64,000 nt of DNA from Pseudoduganella dura (lineage in GTDB: Bacteria; Pseudomonadota; Gammaproteobacteria; Burkholderiales; Burkholderiaceae_D): the NCBI RefSeq assembly GCF_009727155.1, contig NZ_WNWM01000002.1, positions 248,001-312,000 on the forward strand. Direction: 5' to 3'. Both the position numbers and the translations under genes were made by a program. This document shows positions 27,988-36,385 of the stretch, piece by piece. The first letter of the stretch is position 1. Every line of letters begins with the position of its first letter. The notes beneath the pieces were generated by a model. That model was given only the letters and a program-made list of their open reading frames with translations, was not told where the DNA came from and did not search any database.

Positions 27988-28044
27988 GTTCCACTGGTGG
28001 ATGAATGTTATCCATTTTAACCGCTTTATCAGCACCAGTGGAAC
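27988..28044. promoter_or_regulatory. Perfect 12-bp inverted repeat between lysR and azoR
   Basis: GTTCCACTGGTG at 27988-27999 is mirrored exactly by CACCAGTGGAAC at 28033-28044. Centres are 45 bp apart, about four helical turns. Each arm contains its own small dyad (CCAC-TG-GTGG). This fits the paired recognition and activation sites of a LysR tetramer acting on both divergent promoters. Confidence 0.75.
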
Positions 28045-28093
28045 GAGTAAAGTACACCCATCGCAGCAACAACCCCATTCAACGGAGCACACC

Positions 28094-28690
28094 ATGAACA
28101 TCCTGCAAATCAATTCCAGCGCCCGCAGCAACGGTTCCGAATCCACCCGCCTGGCCGACAGCATCGTCGCCCGGCTCAATGCGGACGGCAACGCCACCGT
28201 GGTACGCCGCGACCTGGCAGCCCAGCCGCATCCGGTGCTCGATGAAACCGCCCTGCAGGCCCTGTTCACCCCGGCCGAGGCGCGCACCCCGGAACAGGCG
28301 GCCCGCGTGGCGCTCGACGATGCGCTGATCGCCCAGGCACAGGCGGCGGACGTGATCGTGATCGGCGCGCCGATGTACAACTTCGGCATCACCGTGCAAC
28401 TGAAAAGCTGGTTCGACGCGATCGCCCGCGCCGGCGTCACGTTCAAGTACGGTCCGACCGGCCCCGTCGGCCTGTTGACCGGCAAGAAGGTCTACGTGGC
28501 GCTGACCCGCGGCGGCATGCACAAGGATGCGCCGTCCGATGTTCAGCTGCCGCACCTGAAGACCTTCCTCGGTTTCGTCGGCCTGACCGATGTGCAGTTC
28601 GTGTATTCCGAAGGCCACGGCATGGGCGCCGACGCCGTGGCGCGTGCCCGCGCCGAAGCGGACGAGCAGATCAACGCCGTCCTCGTGTAA
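28094..28690 (+). CDS. azoR: FMN-dependent NADH-azoreductase / quinone reductase
   Basis: A 198-aa flavodoxin-fold oxidoreductase that reduces quinones and azo compounds with NADH in the cytoplasm. Motifs are [17 protein letters not shown] (phosphate-binding loop, residues 6-22), [20 protein letters not shown] (flavin contact) and LTRGGMH. Length matches AzoR of E. coli. GGAG precedes ATG 28094 by 7 bp. A pirin gene follows 54 bp later, a pairing often seen under LysR control as a quinone/electrophile defence. Confidence 0.93.
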   Translation: MNILQINSSARSNGSESTRLADSIVARLNADGNATVVRRDLAAQPHPVLDETALQALFTPAEARTPEQAARVALDDALIAQAQAADVIVIGAPMYNFGITVQLKSWFDAIARAGVTFKYGPTGPVGLLTGKKVYVALTRGGMHKDAPSDVQLPHLKTFLGFVGLTDVQFVYSEGHGMGADAVARARAEADEQINAVLV

Positions 28691-28744
28691 GCAGGCCAGG
28701 CAGGCAAAAGCAGGCAAACCACCACCAGCAACAGGAGAACAGTC

Positions 28745-29629
28745 ATGAGCATCACCGCAGATAACGTCACCCGCGCCCGCACCGTGGAGCGCGTGATCCA
28801 GGGCCAGGCCGTGATGGACGGCGCGGGCGTGAAGATCAACCGCGTGCTGACCCAGCCGCTGCAGCGCCGCCTCGACCCGTTCCTGATGCTGGACAATTTC
28901 GGTTCGGAAGAAGCCAGCGACTACCTCGCCGGCTTCCCGAACCATCCGCACCGCGGCTTCGAGACCGTGACCTACATGCTCGAAGGCCGCATGCGCCACC
29001 GCGACAGCGCCGGCAACGAAGGCTTGCTGGAGAACGGCGGCGTGCAATGGATGACGGCCGGCCGTGGCGTGATCCACTCCGAAATGCCGGAGCAGGAAGA
29101 AGGCTTGATGGAAGGGTTCCAGCTGTGGCTGAACCTGCCCGCGAAGGACAAGCTGATGCAGCCCTGGTACAAGGATTTCAAGGCGGCCGAGATCCCGTCG
29201 TTCACCACGGCCGAAGGCGCGGTGGTGCGCGTGATCGCCGGCAGCAGCCATGGCATCGCCGGGGCCGTGCAGCGCGAAGGCACGGAACCGCTGTACCTGG
29301 ACATCGAACTGTCCGCCGGCGCCACGTTCACCCAGGCGCTGCCGGCCGGGCACAATGCGTTCCTGTACCCGTACCGCGGCAGCGTGACGGTTGCCGGCAA
29401 GACGGTGGCCGAGCGCAGCATGGCGATCCTGGCCAATGACGCACAGGCGGACGGGATCGCCGTCAGCACGGCGGACGCGGCGCGCTTCATCCTGATCGCC
29501 GGCCGCCCGCTGAACGAACCGATCGCGCAATACGGGCCGTTCGTGATGAACACGCAGCAGGAAATCGTCCAGGCGGTGGAGGATTTCCGCGCCGGCCGCC
29601 TGGGCGAGGAAGCCCACGGCGCCCGCTGA
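28745..29629 (+). CDS. Pirin-family protein
   Basis: A 294-aa bicupin. The N-terminal cupin carries the metal site NHPHRGFETVTYMLEG (about residues 60-76) with the later His and Glu in RGVIHSEMPEQEE (about 108). The C-terminal cupin is the non-metal one (YPYRGSVTVAGK). Pirins include quercetin dioxygenases and redox-sensing cofactors; which applies here is unknown. CAGGAG precedes ATG 28745. It is probably in one unit with azoR. Confidence 0.93.
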   Translation: MSITADNVTRARTVERVIQGQAVMDGAGVKINRVLTQPLQRRLDPFLMLDNFGSEEASDYLAGFPNHPHRGFETVTYMLEGRMRHRDSAGNEGLLENGGVQWMTAGRGVIHSEMPEQEEGLMEGFQLWLNLPAKDKLMQPWYKDFKAAEIPSFTTAEGAVVRVIAGSSHGIAGAVQREGTEPLYLDIELSAGATFTQALPAGHNAFLYPYRGSVTVAGKTVAERSMAILANDAQADGIAVSTADAARFILIAGRPLNEPIAQYGPFVMNTQQEIVQAVEDFRAGRLGEEAHGAR

Positions 29630-29666
29630 CCGTCATCGATCGGCGCGGTCGCGCTAGAATGCGCGC

Positions 29667-30131
29667 ATGACCACGCTGATCGACCTGTTCAAACGGCTGA
29701 GCCGGGCCCTGGGGCTCGACACGGCCGATTCCTTCCCTCCCGGCCACGCCTACGCGCGCACGCGCTGGAACGCGGCCTATTTCGACATCGCCTCCGACGT
29801 CAAGCCGGACGACATCGAGCGCCGCATCTGCGACGCCATCGCCAACACGCCGCTGGTATTTGCCCACATCACCAACCCAACGCCGCGGATGCAGCGCGCG
29901 CTGTTCGGCGTGCTGGAGCAGCGCCTGCGCCTGCGTCACGAGCGCGAGGCGGCGCAACTGGCGGCACTGCTGATCGGCGCATACCGCAGCCCCCATATCG
30001 TGGAGGCGATGCCGGGCCTGAAAGCGGTCATCGCGGCCACCGTGCATGACGAGGCGCCGGTGCGCGTCCGCGCCGTGCTCGATTTCATGGCGCAGCGCGA
30101 TGCGCCGTTCGACGTGATCGACATGCACTGA
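29667..30131 (+). CDS. Hypothetical protein (154 aa)
   Basis: A 154-aa cytoplasmic protein that I do not recognise. It begins MTTLIDLFKRLSRALGLDTAD, has a mixed region to about residue 70 and a helical Leu/Arg/Ala segment (LFGVLEQRLRLRHEREAAQLAALLIGAY), and ends in DVIDMH. It has normal codon usage for the region. It starts 37 bp after the pirin gene on the same strand and could be co-transcribed, though GATCGGCGCGGTCGC between them suggests a separate unit. No cysteines, signal peptide or membrane segment of note apart from one Cys near residue 55. Confidence 0.7.
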   Translation: MTTLIDLFKRLSRALGLDTADSFPPGHAYARTRWNAAYFDIASDVKPDDIERRICDAIANTPLVFAHITNPTPRMQRALFGVLEQRLRLRHEREAAQLAALLIGAYRSPHIVEAMPGLKAVIAATVHDEAPVRVRAVLDFMAQRDAPFDVIDMH

Positions 30132-30277
30132 ACGGCGCCGGCCGCCCGGCCAGCTCTTGCGCGGCCGCCGGCGGGAAGGAATGCATTCATTGCAAGTGGC
30201 ACGAGGCTCGACTAGAGTGCAATGGCCACCATGACACGCGAACATTGCTTTCCCAACCCCGATCGAGGAGTTCCACC

Positions 30278-30922
30278 GTGCGTATCCCTCCTTACCTGCT
30301 GACCGCGGCCGCCTCGGCCGCGATGCTGCTCGCCGCCGGCCCCGCCTGGGCGGACATCGCCACCTACACCAGCCAGTCGGCCCATCTCGGTGCCGTGGGC
30401 GCCACCGGCGTCGACACGTTCGACGACCTGGTCGTCGACGAATTCGCGTCGCCGCTGAACCGCGCGGCCGGCGCGTTTTCATACACCGCCGCGATTACCG
30501 GCGGCACCGGGTTCGGCGCGAGCGACGACGATGTCGACGTGTGGTTGACGAGCGGCAGCATGGACGACACCATCACGTTCTCCGGCTTCGGCACCGGTGC
30601 GGCCGGCGCGGGCGGCTACTTCTTCGGCAGCGACCGGTTCGGTTTTTCGCAAGCGATCGACCACATCACGATCTCGGCAACGGACAGCACCGGCGCCACC
30701 GTCACGCATGTCATCGACGCGCCGGGCCCCGATTCGTTCGCCGGCTTTGTCTCGACGGCTTACCTGACCTCGCTGTCGGTATCGATCGGCGGCGCGGCCG
30801 ATGGCTGGCCCACCATCGACGACCTGCACATCTCGGCACCGGTGCCGGAACCGGCGGCTTACGCGTTGATGCTGGCCGGCCTGGGGCTGCTCGGATGCGC
30901 GGCGCGGCGGCGGCAGGCCTGA
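30278..30922 (+). CDS. PEP-CTERM sorted secreted protein
   Basis: A 214-aa exported protein. A signal peptide (residues about 1-26, GPAWAD) leads to a beta-rich, Asp/Gly/Ser/Thr-rich body. The C-terminal sorting signal is VPEPAAYALMLAGLGLLG with a following CAARRRQA: the VPEP motif, a hydrophobic helix and an Arg tail. This is the substrate form of exosortase, which cleaves at the motif and moves proteins to the surface or exopolysaccharide matrix. The exosortase itself is not in this window. GTG 30278 has GAGGAG 7 bp upstream, better than an in-frame ATG at 30245. Confidence 0.93.
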   Translation: MRIPPYLLTAAASAAMLLAAGPAWADIATYTSQSAHLGAVGATGVDTFDDLVVDEFASPLNRAAGAFSYTAAITGGTGFGASDDDVDVWLTSGSMDDTITFSGFGTGAAGAGGYFFGSDRFGFSQAIDHITISATDSTGATVTHVIDAPGPDSFAGFVSTAYLTSLSVSIGGAADGWPTIDDLHISAPVPEPAAYALMLAGLGLLGCAARRRQA

Positions 30923-30934
30923 CCCGCCGCCCCG

Positions 30935-32083
30935 TCAGCCCGAAGCCGCGGCGGGCGTCGGCGTCGGGAGCCCGCTCCCGGCGCGCGCCGGCACATAGCG
31001 CTCGCGCAGCGCCATGAAAGGCGTTTCCACAACCCTGTACAGCAGCCACCCGGCGGCCAGGCTGGCCAGCACCAGCAGCGCGATGCCGGCCGGCCCGGCG
31101 GGATCGATGCCGCCCGCGCGCAGCATCCTGGCCAGCACCACGCACAACTGCTTGTGCGTCAGGTAAATCGCATACGACCACACGGCCACGCTGCCGGCGC
31201 CCGGCACCCGCACGCGCGCCAGCAGTGACGCCGGGCTCAGCGCCGCGAGCACCAGCAGCGCGAAACCCAGCGCCAGCAGCGGATAGCCGAACACGGTGAC
31301 CGCATGGCCGAAGTGATCGTCCAGGAACAGCTTCAGCGCCAGCGCCGTGACGGCGGCGCCTGCCGCCAGCGTCCAGTTGCCGAACGACGTGATGCGCGCC
31401 CACAGCGGGCCGTGGCATTGCCGGATCATCGCCAGCGCAACGCCGGCCAGCAACTCGTCGAAGCGGCACAGCGTGGCGTAGTACACGGTCGTGTAGAACG
31501 CCGCGTTGCCCGCATGCGGCGGCCGCGCGGCCTGCCAGCCCAGGTCGCGGAACAGCATGCCGGCCGCGAGCCCGCAGGCCAGCGCGAACCAGCCGAGCGC
31601 AACCGCGCCGCGGCAGCGCGCGATCAGCAGCGCCGCCGCCGGCAGCACGAAATAGAACTGTTCTTCCACGCACAGCGACCACGAATGCGAAAATCGCGTG
31701 CCTGGCACCAGGCCCAGGTTCACCGTGAACGTCAGGTATTCCCACCACGGCGCATGGCGCGTGCCGTCGATGAAAGGCGGCCAGAACGCATACAGCGCCA
31801 GCACCACGTAGTAGTTGGGCAGCGTGCGCAGCAGCCGGCGTGCGGCGAACCGGCCCATCGAAAACGCGCCGGTGCGCAGCCCGGCCAGGATCTGGTTGCC
31901 GATCAGGTAGCCGGACAGCGTGAAGAACAGGTCCACCCCGGTCCAGCCGATCCTGCTGGCGAAGCCGAACGTGGCCTCGTCCGTGACGAAGCTCATGTAG
32001 TGGTTGGCGAACACGAGCACGATCGCAAGCGCGCGCAGCGTGTCCAGGCCGGGCTGGCGGGTCGAGGAATGCATGGGCGGCAT
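30935..32083 (-). CDS. Acyltransferase family 3 (OafA/YrhL-like) membrane protein
   Basis: A 382-aa inner-membrane O-acyltransferase with about ten helices. The family opening is GLDTLRALAIVLVFANHYMSF (Arg and His for acyl transfer), then GVDLFFTLSGYLIG and RFSHSWSLCVEEQFYFVLP. Such enzymes acetylate or acylate sugars of lipopolysaccharide, exopolysaccharide or peptidoglycan. Start: ATG 32083 (GGCGG upstream) is preferred to ATG 32074, three codons later. It is divergent from the aspartoacylase-like gene (75 bp between starts). Acceptor unknown. Confidence 0.9.
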   Translation of the reverse strand: MPPMHSSTRQPGLDTLRALAIVLVFANHYMSFVTDEATFGFASRIGWTGVDLFFTLSGYLIGNQILAGLRTGAFSMGRFAARRLLRTLPNYYVVLALYAFWPPFIDGTRHAPWWEYLTFTVNLGLVPGTRFSHSWSLCVEEQFYFVLPAAALLIARCRGAVALGWFALACGLAAGMLFRDLGWQAARPPHAGNAAFYTTVYYATLCRFDELLAGVALAMIRQCHGPLWARITSFGNWTLAAGAAVTALALKLFLDDHFGHAVTVFGYPLLALGFALLVLAALSPASLLARVRVPGAGSVAVWSYAIYLTHKQLCVVLARMLRAGGIDPAGPAGIALLVLASLAAGWLLYRVVETPFMALRERYVPARAGSGLPTPTPAAASG

Positions 32084-32158
32084 TGTACCGCCGGCGATGC
32101 ATCGTTCCATCGCCAACGCGGCTAAAATGACGGCCACCATCCATTCCCGAGGAACAGC

Positions 32159-33112
32159 ATGAGCCGTACCCTGCACTTCCGATCCGTCAACTACACCGGC
32201 CAGGGCCCCGGCCCCAGGCTGATCGTCACGGGTGCCGTGCACGGCAATGAAACGGCCGGCACGCAAGGCATCGAGCGGGTCATGGCGCGGCTCGACAGCG
32301 GCGAACAGTCGCTTGTCAACGGCAGCGTCACGTTCGTTCCCGTCGTCAATCCGCTCGCTTATGCGAAAGGCGAACGGGCCGGGGAGCGCAACCTGAACCG
32401 CAACCTGTTCCCGAAGGCCGATCCGAAGGATTTCGAAGACCGCGTCGCCAACTGGCTGTGCCCGCTGCTGGCGGCGCACGACGTGCTGCTCGACCTGCAC
32501 TCGTTCAATTCGCCCGGCGAACCGTTCGTGATGGTGGGCCCGCGCGACAACGACGGGCCGCTGGAACCTTTCCGGCATGAACTGGAAGAACGCGCACTGG
32601 CGCGGGTGCTGGGCGTGCGGCGCTTTGTCGACGGCTGGCTGCGCACCTATGGCGCCGGCGTGCGGCGCCGTCTCCGTGACGATAGCCAACTGGAAACGGT
32701 ACTGCGCTACGGCGTCGGCACCACCGAGTTCATGCGCACCACCGGCGGCTACGCGCTGACGCTGGAATGCGGCCGGCACGACGACCCGCAGGCGCCGGAC
32801 GTGGCGTACCGCGCCATCATGCATACGCTGGCACACCTGGGCATGGTCGACGCGCCCCGGCCGAAACCGGTACCCCGCGAGGAAATGGAAGTGCTGTCGA
32901 TGTGCGAAGTGCACGACCGGCAGGGCGACGCGGACACGTTCAGCCGGCCCTGGGCCAGCTTCGACCGTGTTGCCCGCGGCGACGAAATCGGCCGCCGCGC
33001 CGATGGCACGCCGGTGCTGGCCGGGATGGATGCCGTGATCCTGTTTCCCGACAGCGCCGCTCCGGCAAACAGCGAGTGGTATTACCTGGCACGCGTGAAC
33101 GAAGAGTTTTGA
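32159..33112 (+). CDS. Succinylglutamate desuccinylase/aspartoacylase-family zinc hydrolase
   Basis: A 317-aa M14-like metallohydrolase. The zinc site is GAVHGNETAG (His28, Glu31) with a second His in LLDLHSFNSPGE. NLNRNLFPK is the substrate-carboxylate loop typical of the family, and TTEFMRTTGGYALTLECG holds the catalytic Glu. Family members remove acyl groups from amino acids such as N-acetylaspartate or N-succinylglutamate. No arginine-catabolism genes adjoin it, so the exact substrate is open. GAGGAAC precedes ATG 32159. Confidence 0.9.
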   Translation: MSRTLHFRSVNYTGQGPGPRLIVTGAVHGNETAGTQGIERVMARLDSGEQSLVNGSVTFVPVVNPLAYAKGERAGERNLNRNLFPKADPKDFEDRVANWLCPLLAAHDVLLDLHSFNSPGEPFVMVGPRDNDGPLEPFRHELEERALARVLGVRRFVDGWLRTYGAGVRRRLRDDSQLETVLRYGVGTTEFMRTTGGYALTLECGRHDDPQAPDVAYRAIMHTLAHLGMVDAPRPKPVPREEMEVLSMCEVHDRQGDADTFSRPWASFDRVARGDEIGRRADGTPVLAGMDAVILFPDSAAPANSEWYYLARVNEEF

Positions 33113-33191
33113 GGGACCGTTAGCGGTAAATCGGAAAACCATATCAGCCCGGTTCCAGCGCGAGCACTTTCCGCGGCCGGCGGTCTGAACG

Positions 33192-33512
33192 TTACTGCGG
33201 CGCCAGGATCTTCAGGCCCAGGATGCCGGACACGATCAGCGCGATGCATACGAGCCGCGCCGCTTCGGACGGTTCGCCCAGCACGGCGATGCCGTAGATG
33301 GCGGTGCCGACGGTGCCGATGCCCGTCCACACGGCATACGCGGTGCCCAGCGGCAGGTCGCGCAGTGCCAGGCCGAGCAGGCCGACGCTGCCGGCCATCG
33401 CGGTGAGGGTCAGCACGCTGGGCACGAGACGGGTGAAACCGGCCGTATATTTCAGGCCGACGGCCCAGGCGACCTCGAGCAGGCCGGCCACCAACAGGAC
33501 GATCCAGGACAT
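33192..33512 (-). CDS. gdx: SMR-family guanidinium exporter (SugE/Gdx)
   Basis: A 106-aa, four-helix inner-membrane protein of the small multidrug resistance family. The central acid is Glu13 in [16 protein letters not shown], and WAxGLKYxxGF is the Gdx/SugE rather than EmrE-type signature. It should export guanidinium in exchange for protons as a dual-topology dimer. The 5' leader carries a guanidine-II riboswitch (33531-33592), which independently supports this substrate. CTGGAG precedes ATG 33512. It is divergent from the ArsR-type gene. Confidence 0.94.
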   Translation of the reverse strand: MSWIVLLVAGLLEVAWAVGLKYTAGFTRLVPSVLTLTAMAGSVGLLGLALRDLPLGTAYAVWTGIGTVGTAIYGIAVLGEPSEAARLVCIALIVSGILGLKILAPQ

Positions 33513-33530
33513 GGATGTTCTCCAGAGCTT

Positions 33531-33592
33531 GGCAAGGTCGTCCCCGCCGACGATGAAGCCCGCCGCGGCGTGCGCGGGAAGGGGTCGTCCCC
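33531..33592 (-). promoter_or_regulatory. Guanidine-II riboswitch (mini-ykkC)
   Basis: Read on the minus strand, two hairpins with identical ACGA loops: GGGG-ACGA-CCCC at 33592-33581 and GGCGGGG-ACGA-CCTTGCC at 33548-33531, about 32 nt apart. Twin stem-loops with ACGR loops are the defining structure of the guanidine-II class. The second hairpin ends a few bases before the ribosome-binding site, fitting translational control. A candidate -10 (TATACT at 33612-33607) would start the RNA near 33600. Confidence 0.92.
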
Positions 33593-33672
33593 TCAGGCAG
33601 GGCCGGAGTATATCATTGCAATATTTCATTCGCAGAGCATCATTTTTATCCTTGCAAACAGGGCTTGAACTT

Positions 33673-33723
33673 ATATCGTACAATCTCGATATACGTATCG
33701 GAGTTACTCGATATTCGCATCGA
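33673..33723. promoter_or_regulatory. Phased CGAT operator array upstream of the ArsR-type gene
   Basis: Overlapping inverted repeats: ATATCG-N8-CGATAT (33673-33692), CGATA-N4-TATCG (33687-33700), TATCG-N8-CGATA (33696-33713) and TCGAT-N6-ATCGA (33708-33723). Their centres fall at 33682.5, 33693.5, 33704.5 and 33715.5, exactly 11 bp apart. A candidate promoter (TTGAAC 33665, GATATA 33688) is covered. Autorepression by the adjacent regulator is the likely use. Confidence 0.75.
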
Positions 33724-33734
33724 AGAAACAAACC

Positions 33735-34040
33735 ATGACCGAACTCGACATCGACGCCATCCACAAGGCACTGGCCAACCCGGTCCGCCGCGAGATCCTC
33801 GCGTGGCTGAAGGACCCGGAAACGCACTTCGCCGACCAGCTCCATCCGCTCAGCCTGGGCGTGTGCGCGGGCAAGATCGACGAGCGCTGCGGCCTGTCGC
33901 AATCGACGGTGTCGGGTCACCTGGCGATCCTGCAAAAGGCGGGACTCGTCACGGTGACGCGGCTTGGACAGTGGAACATGTTCAAGCGTAACGACGAGGT
34001 CATCGGGGCTTTCCTCGATCACATCAACGGCGGCCTGTAA
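33735..34040 (+). CDS. ArsR-type winged-helix regulator
   Basis: A 101-aa single-domain regulator. The winged helix (about residues 8-80) is visible: [15 protein letters not shown], then recognition helix [13 protein letters not shown] and wing VTVTRLGQW. The metal-binding ELCVC motif of ArsR is absent. Two cysteines, C44 and C52, flank the start of the recognition helix and could sense thiol-reactive compounds (inference). It lies 36 bp upstream of an old yellow enzyme, so it probably controls that enzyme and itself through the phased CGAT sites. Confidence 0.9.
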   Translation: MTELDIDAIHKALANPVRREILAWLKDPETHFADQLHPLSLGVCAGKIDERCGLSQSTVSGHLAILQKAGLVTVTRLGQWNMFKRNDEVIGAFLDHINGGL

Positions 34041-34076
34041 AGGCGCCCATCAAGCTGACCATCTCAAGGAAACGAT

Positions 34077-35132
34077 ATGACCACTCTGTTCGACCCCATC
34101 ACCATCGGCGGCCTGACGCTGAAAAACCGCGTCATCATGGCGCCCCTGACCCGTGCCCGCGCCGCCGGCGGTGCCCGCGTGCCCAACGCGCTGATGGCCG
34201 AGTACTATGCCCAGCGCGCCAGTGCCGGGCTGATCCTGTCGGAAGCAACGTCGGTGACACCGCAGGGCGTCGGCTACGAAAACACGCCGGGCATCTGGTC
34301 CGACGAACAGGTGGAAGGCTGGAAGCTCGTCACCGACGCGGTGCACGCGAAAGGCGGCAAGATCGTCATGCAGCTGTGGCACGTGGGCCGCATCTCGGAC
34401 CCCAGCCTGCTGAACGGTGAAGCACCGGTGGCGCCGAGCGCGATCGCGCCGCAGGGCCATGTCAGCCTGCTGCGCCCGATGCGCCCGTATGCCGTGCCGC
34501 GGGCGCTGGAAACGGATGAGATCCCGGGTGTGATCGCGGCTTACCGCCTGGGCGCGGAAAACGCGAAGAAAGCCGGTTTCGACGGCGTGGAAATCCACGG
34601 CGCCAACGGCTACCTGCTCGACCAGTTCCTGCAGGACAGCACCAACCAGCGCACCGATGCGTACGGCGGCCCGATCGAGAACCGCGCCCGGCTGCTGCTC
34701 GACGTGACCGATGCCGCGATCGATGTGTGGGGCGCCGACCTGGTCGGCGTGCACCTCGCGCCGCGCCGCGACTCGCACGACATGGGCGATTCGGATCCGG
34801 CCGGCACGTTCGGCTATGTGGCGCGCGAGCTGGGCAAGCGCAAGATCGCGTTTATCTTCGCGCGCGAAGCCATCGGCGAGGACAGCCTGGGGCCACTGCT
34901 GAAAAAGGAATTCGGCGGCGTGTATATCGCCAACGAGAATTTCACCATCGACAGCGCGCAGCAGGCACTGAACAACGGCACCGCCGACGCGATCGCCTGG
35001 GGCAAGGATTTCATCTCCAACCCGGACCTGCCGGAACGCCTGCGCGCCGGGGCTCCGCTCAATCCACTGCGGCCGGAAGTGATCTACGGCCCATCGGCCG
35101 AGGGTTATACGGACTACCCCGCACTGGCGTAA
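34077..35132 (+). CDS. nemA: Alkene reductase, old yellow enzyme family (NemA-like)
   Basis: A 351-aa FMN-dependent, NAD(P)H-driven ene-reductase with a TIM-barrel fold. Motifs include LFDPITIGGLTLKNRVIMAPLTR at the start (FMN and substrate loop), VMQLWHVGR, and HGANGYLLDQFLQDSTNQRTD, whose His and Asn bind the substrate's electron-withdrawing group. DYPALA at the end is also usual. Such enzymes reduce alpha,beta-unsaturated carbonyls, nitrate esters and similar electrophiles. AAGGAAACGAT precedes ATG 34077. It is likely in one unit with the ArsR-type gene and ends before a strong terminator. Confidence 0.95.
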   Translation: MTTLFDPITIGGLTLKNRVIMAPLTRARAAGGARVPNALMAEYYAQRASAGLILSEATSVTPQGVGYENTPGIWSDEQVEGWKLVTDAVHAKGGKIVMQLWHVGRISDPSLLNGEAPVAPSAIAPQGHVSLLRPMRPYAVPRALETDEIPGVIAAYRLGAENAKKAGFDGVEIHGANGYLLDQFLQDSTNQRTDAYGGPIENRARLLLDVTDAAIDVWGADLVGVHLAPRRDSHDMGDSDPAGTFGYVARELGKRKIAFIFAREAIGEDSLGPLLKKEFGGVYIANENFTIDSAQQALNNGTADAIAWGKDFISNPDLPERLRAGAPLNPLRPEVIYGPSAEGYTDYPALA

Positions 35133-35200
35133 ATCGCCGATGTTTCCGGGCACCCGGGCGCCACCGCCGGGTGCATGACCGCCGCAACGCTTCGCATGTT

Positions 35201-35253
35201 CAGGAGCGCCCGCCCCTTCAGGAATTCCCTGAAGGGGCGGGCGTTCCTGTTTT
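35201..35253. terminator. Strong bidirectional terminator
   Basis: A near-perfect stem of about 22 bp (35202-35223 with 35226-35248, one mismatch) around AATT is followed by TTTT on the plus strand. It lies between the convergent alkene reductase and MBL-fold genes. Confidence 0.9.
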
Positions 35254-35268
35254 ACTTGCGGAAAACCT

Positions 35269-36264
35269 TCAGCGTGGCACGCTGTAGTTGACCGGCACGA
35301 ACTGGTAACCCTTGCCGTTGCCGCGCAGGTGGCCCAGCGCGGGGAACGGCAAGTGCGCGGCGCCGATCAGGTAGGCACCTTTCGCCGCATTCGCAAACGC
35401 GGCTTTCCGGGAGGCCAGCGCGGCCTTCGTATCGCTGTCGAACTCGATCGTCACCGAAGGGTCGTCGAACTGGATGAATTGCGCATGCATCAGGTCGCCC
35501 ATCAACACCAGCTTCTCGCCACGGCTTTCGACCACATAGCTCGTGTGTCCCGGCGTGTGGCCATAGCTGGACGTGGCGCGGATGCCGGGTGCCAGTTCGG
35601 CATTGCCTTCGAACGGCTGGAACCGGTCCGCACCGGCATAGGCGGCCAGTGCCCCCTGGGCGCCCTGGAAATAGCCTTTCTTGTCTTCCGGCGCGGAATC
35701 GAGCTGCGCCTTGCTCAGCCAGAAATCGGCATCGCGCTTGTCGGCGCGCACCACCGCGTTCGGGAATGCCGCCTTGTCCGCGCCCCCCAGGCCGCCCACG
35801 TGGTCAGGATGCATGTGCGTGATGTAGATCTCGTCGACCTGCTCCGGCTGGTAGCCGGCTGCCTTCAGGCTGCCCAGCAGCTTGCCCAGCGTGGGGCCGA
35901 ACAGCGTGCCGGCGCCCGTGTCCACCAGCACCAGTTTGCTGCCCGTGTTGATCAGGAATGTATTGACCGACGTTTCGACCGGCGTCTTCAGGAAGTGCTT
36001 CGACAGCGCGCCCTGCACTTTCGCGGGCTTTTCATGCAGCAGCTTGTCCATCGGCAGGTCGACGGTGCCGTCGGACAGCACGGTCACTTCGAAGTCGCCG
36101 ACCATCGTGCGGTAGAAGCCGGGCGCCTGGGTCTTGACGATCGGCGCGGCGGCAAGCGCGGTACCGGCGGCGGTCAGCAACACGGCCGCCATCACGGCAC
36201 GGGAGCGGAAAGGAATACGGGAAGCAATGCGCGGTGCGCCGCGGTGAGCGATGTATGGTGTCAT
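35269..36264 (-). CDS. Secreted MBL-fold metallohydrolase
   Basis: A 331-aa exported metallo-beta-lactamase-fold protein. The signal peptide runs to about residue 40 (VMAAVLLTAAGTALAAAP). Zinc motifs are THMHPDHVGG (HxHxDH), a later GHTPGHTSY and GDLMHAQF, and a final His in AAHLPFP. This pattern matches quorum-quenching lactonase-like or related MBL hydrolases rather than class B beta-lactamases. The substrate is unknown. The start at ATG 36264 carries an Arg-rich n-region; ATG 36192 (MAAVLL) would also give a signal peptide. Confidence 0.88.
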   Translation of the reverse strand: MTPYIAHRGAPRIASRIPFRSRAVMAAVLLTAAGTALAAAPIVKTQAPGFYRTMVGDFEVTVLSDGTVDLPMDKLLHEKPAKVQGALSKHFLKTPVETSVNTFLINTGSKLVLVDTGAGTLFGPTLGKLLGSLKAAGYQPEQVDEIYITHMHPDHVGGLGGADKAAFPNAVVRADKRDADFWLSKAQLDSAPEDKKGYFQGAQGALAAYAGADRFQPFEGNAELAPGIRATSSYGHTPGHTSYVVESRGEKLVLMGDLMHAQFIQFDDPSVTIEFDSDTKAALASRKAAFANAAKGAYLIGAAHLPFPALGHLRGNGKGYQFVPVNYSVPR

Positions 36265-36385
36265 GTTGGTGCTTTTCTTGTGTGTTGCGGGATCGCCAGA
36301 TTACCTGAAACGTCACCATTCTGCCGGCGCCTCCCTCCTCAGGCAGGGACGAAGGCTGCCGGCAGCCGCGGCCGGCAATCAAGGA

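Noticed and set aside
30197..30212. Possible sigma-54 promoter TGGCACG-AGGC-TCGA upstream of the PEP-CTERM gene
   Set aside because: The -24 half is perfect, but the -12 element reads TCGA instead of TTGC, losing the key GC. PEP-CTERM genes are often RpoN-controlled, so it is worth a look only with start-site data.
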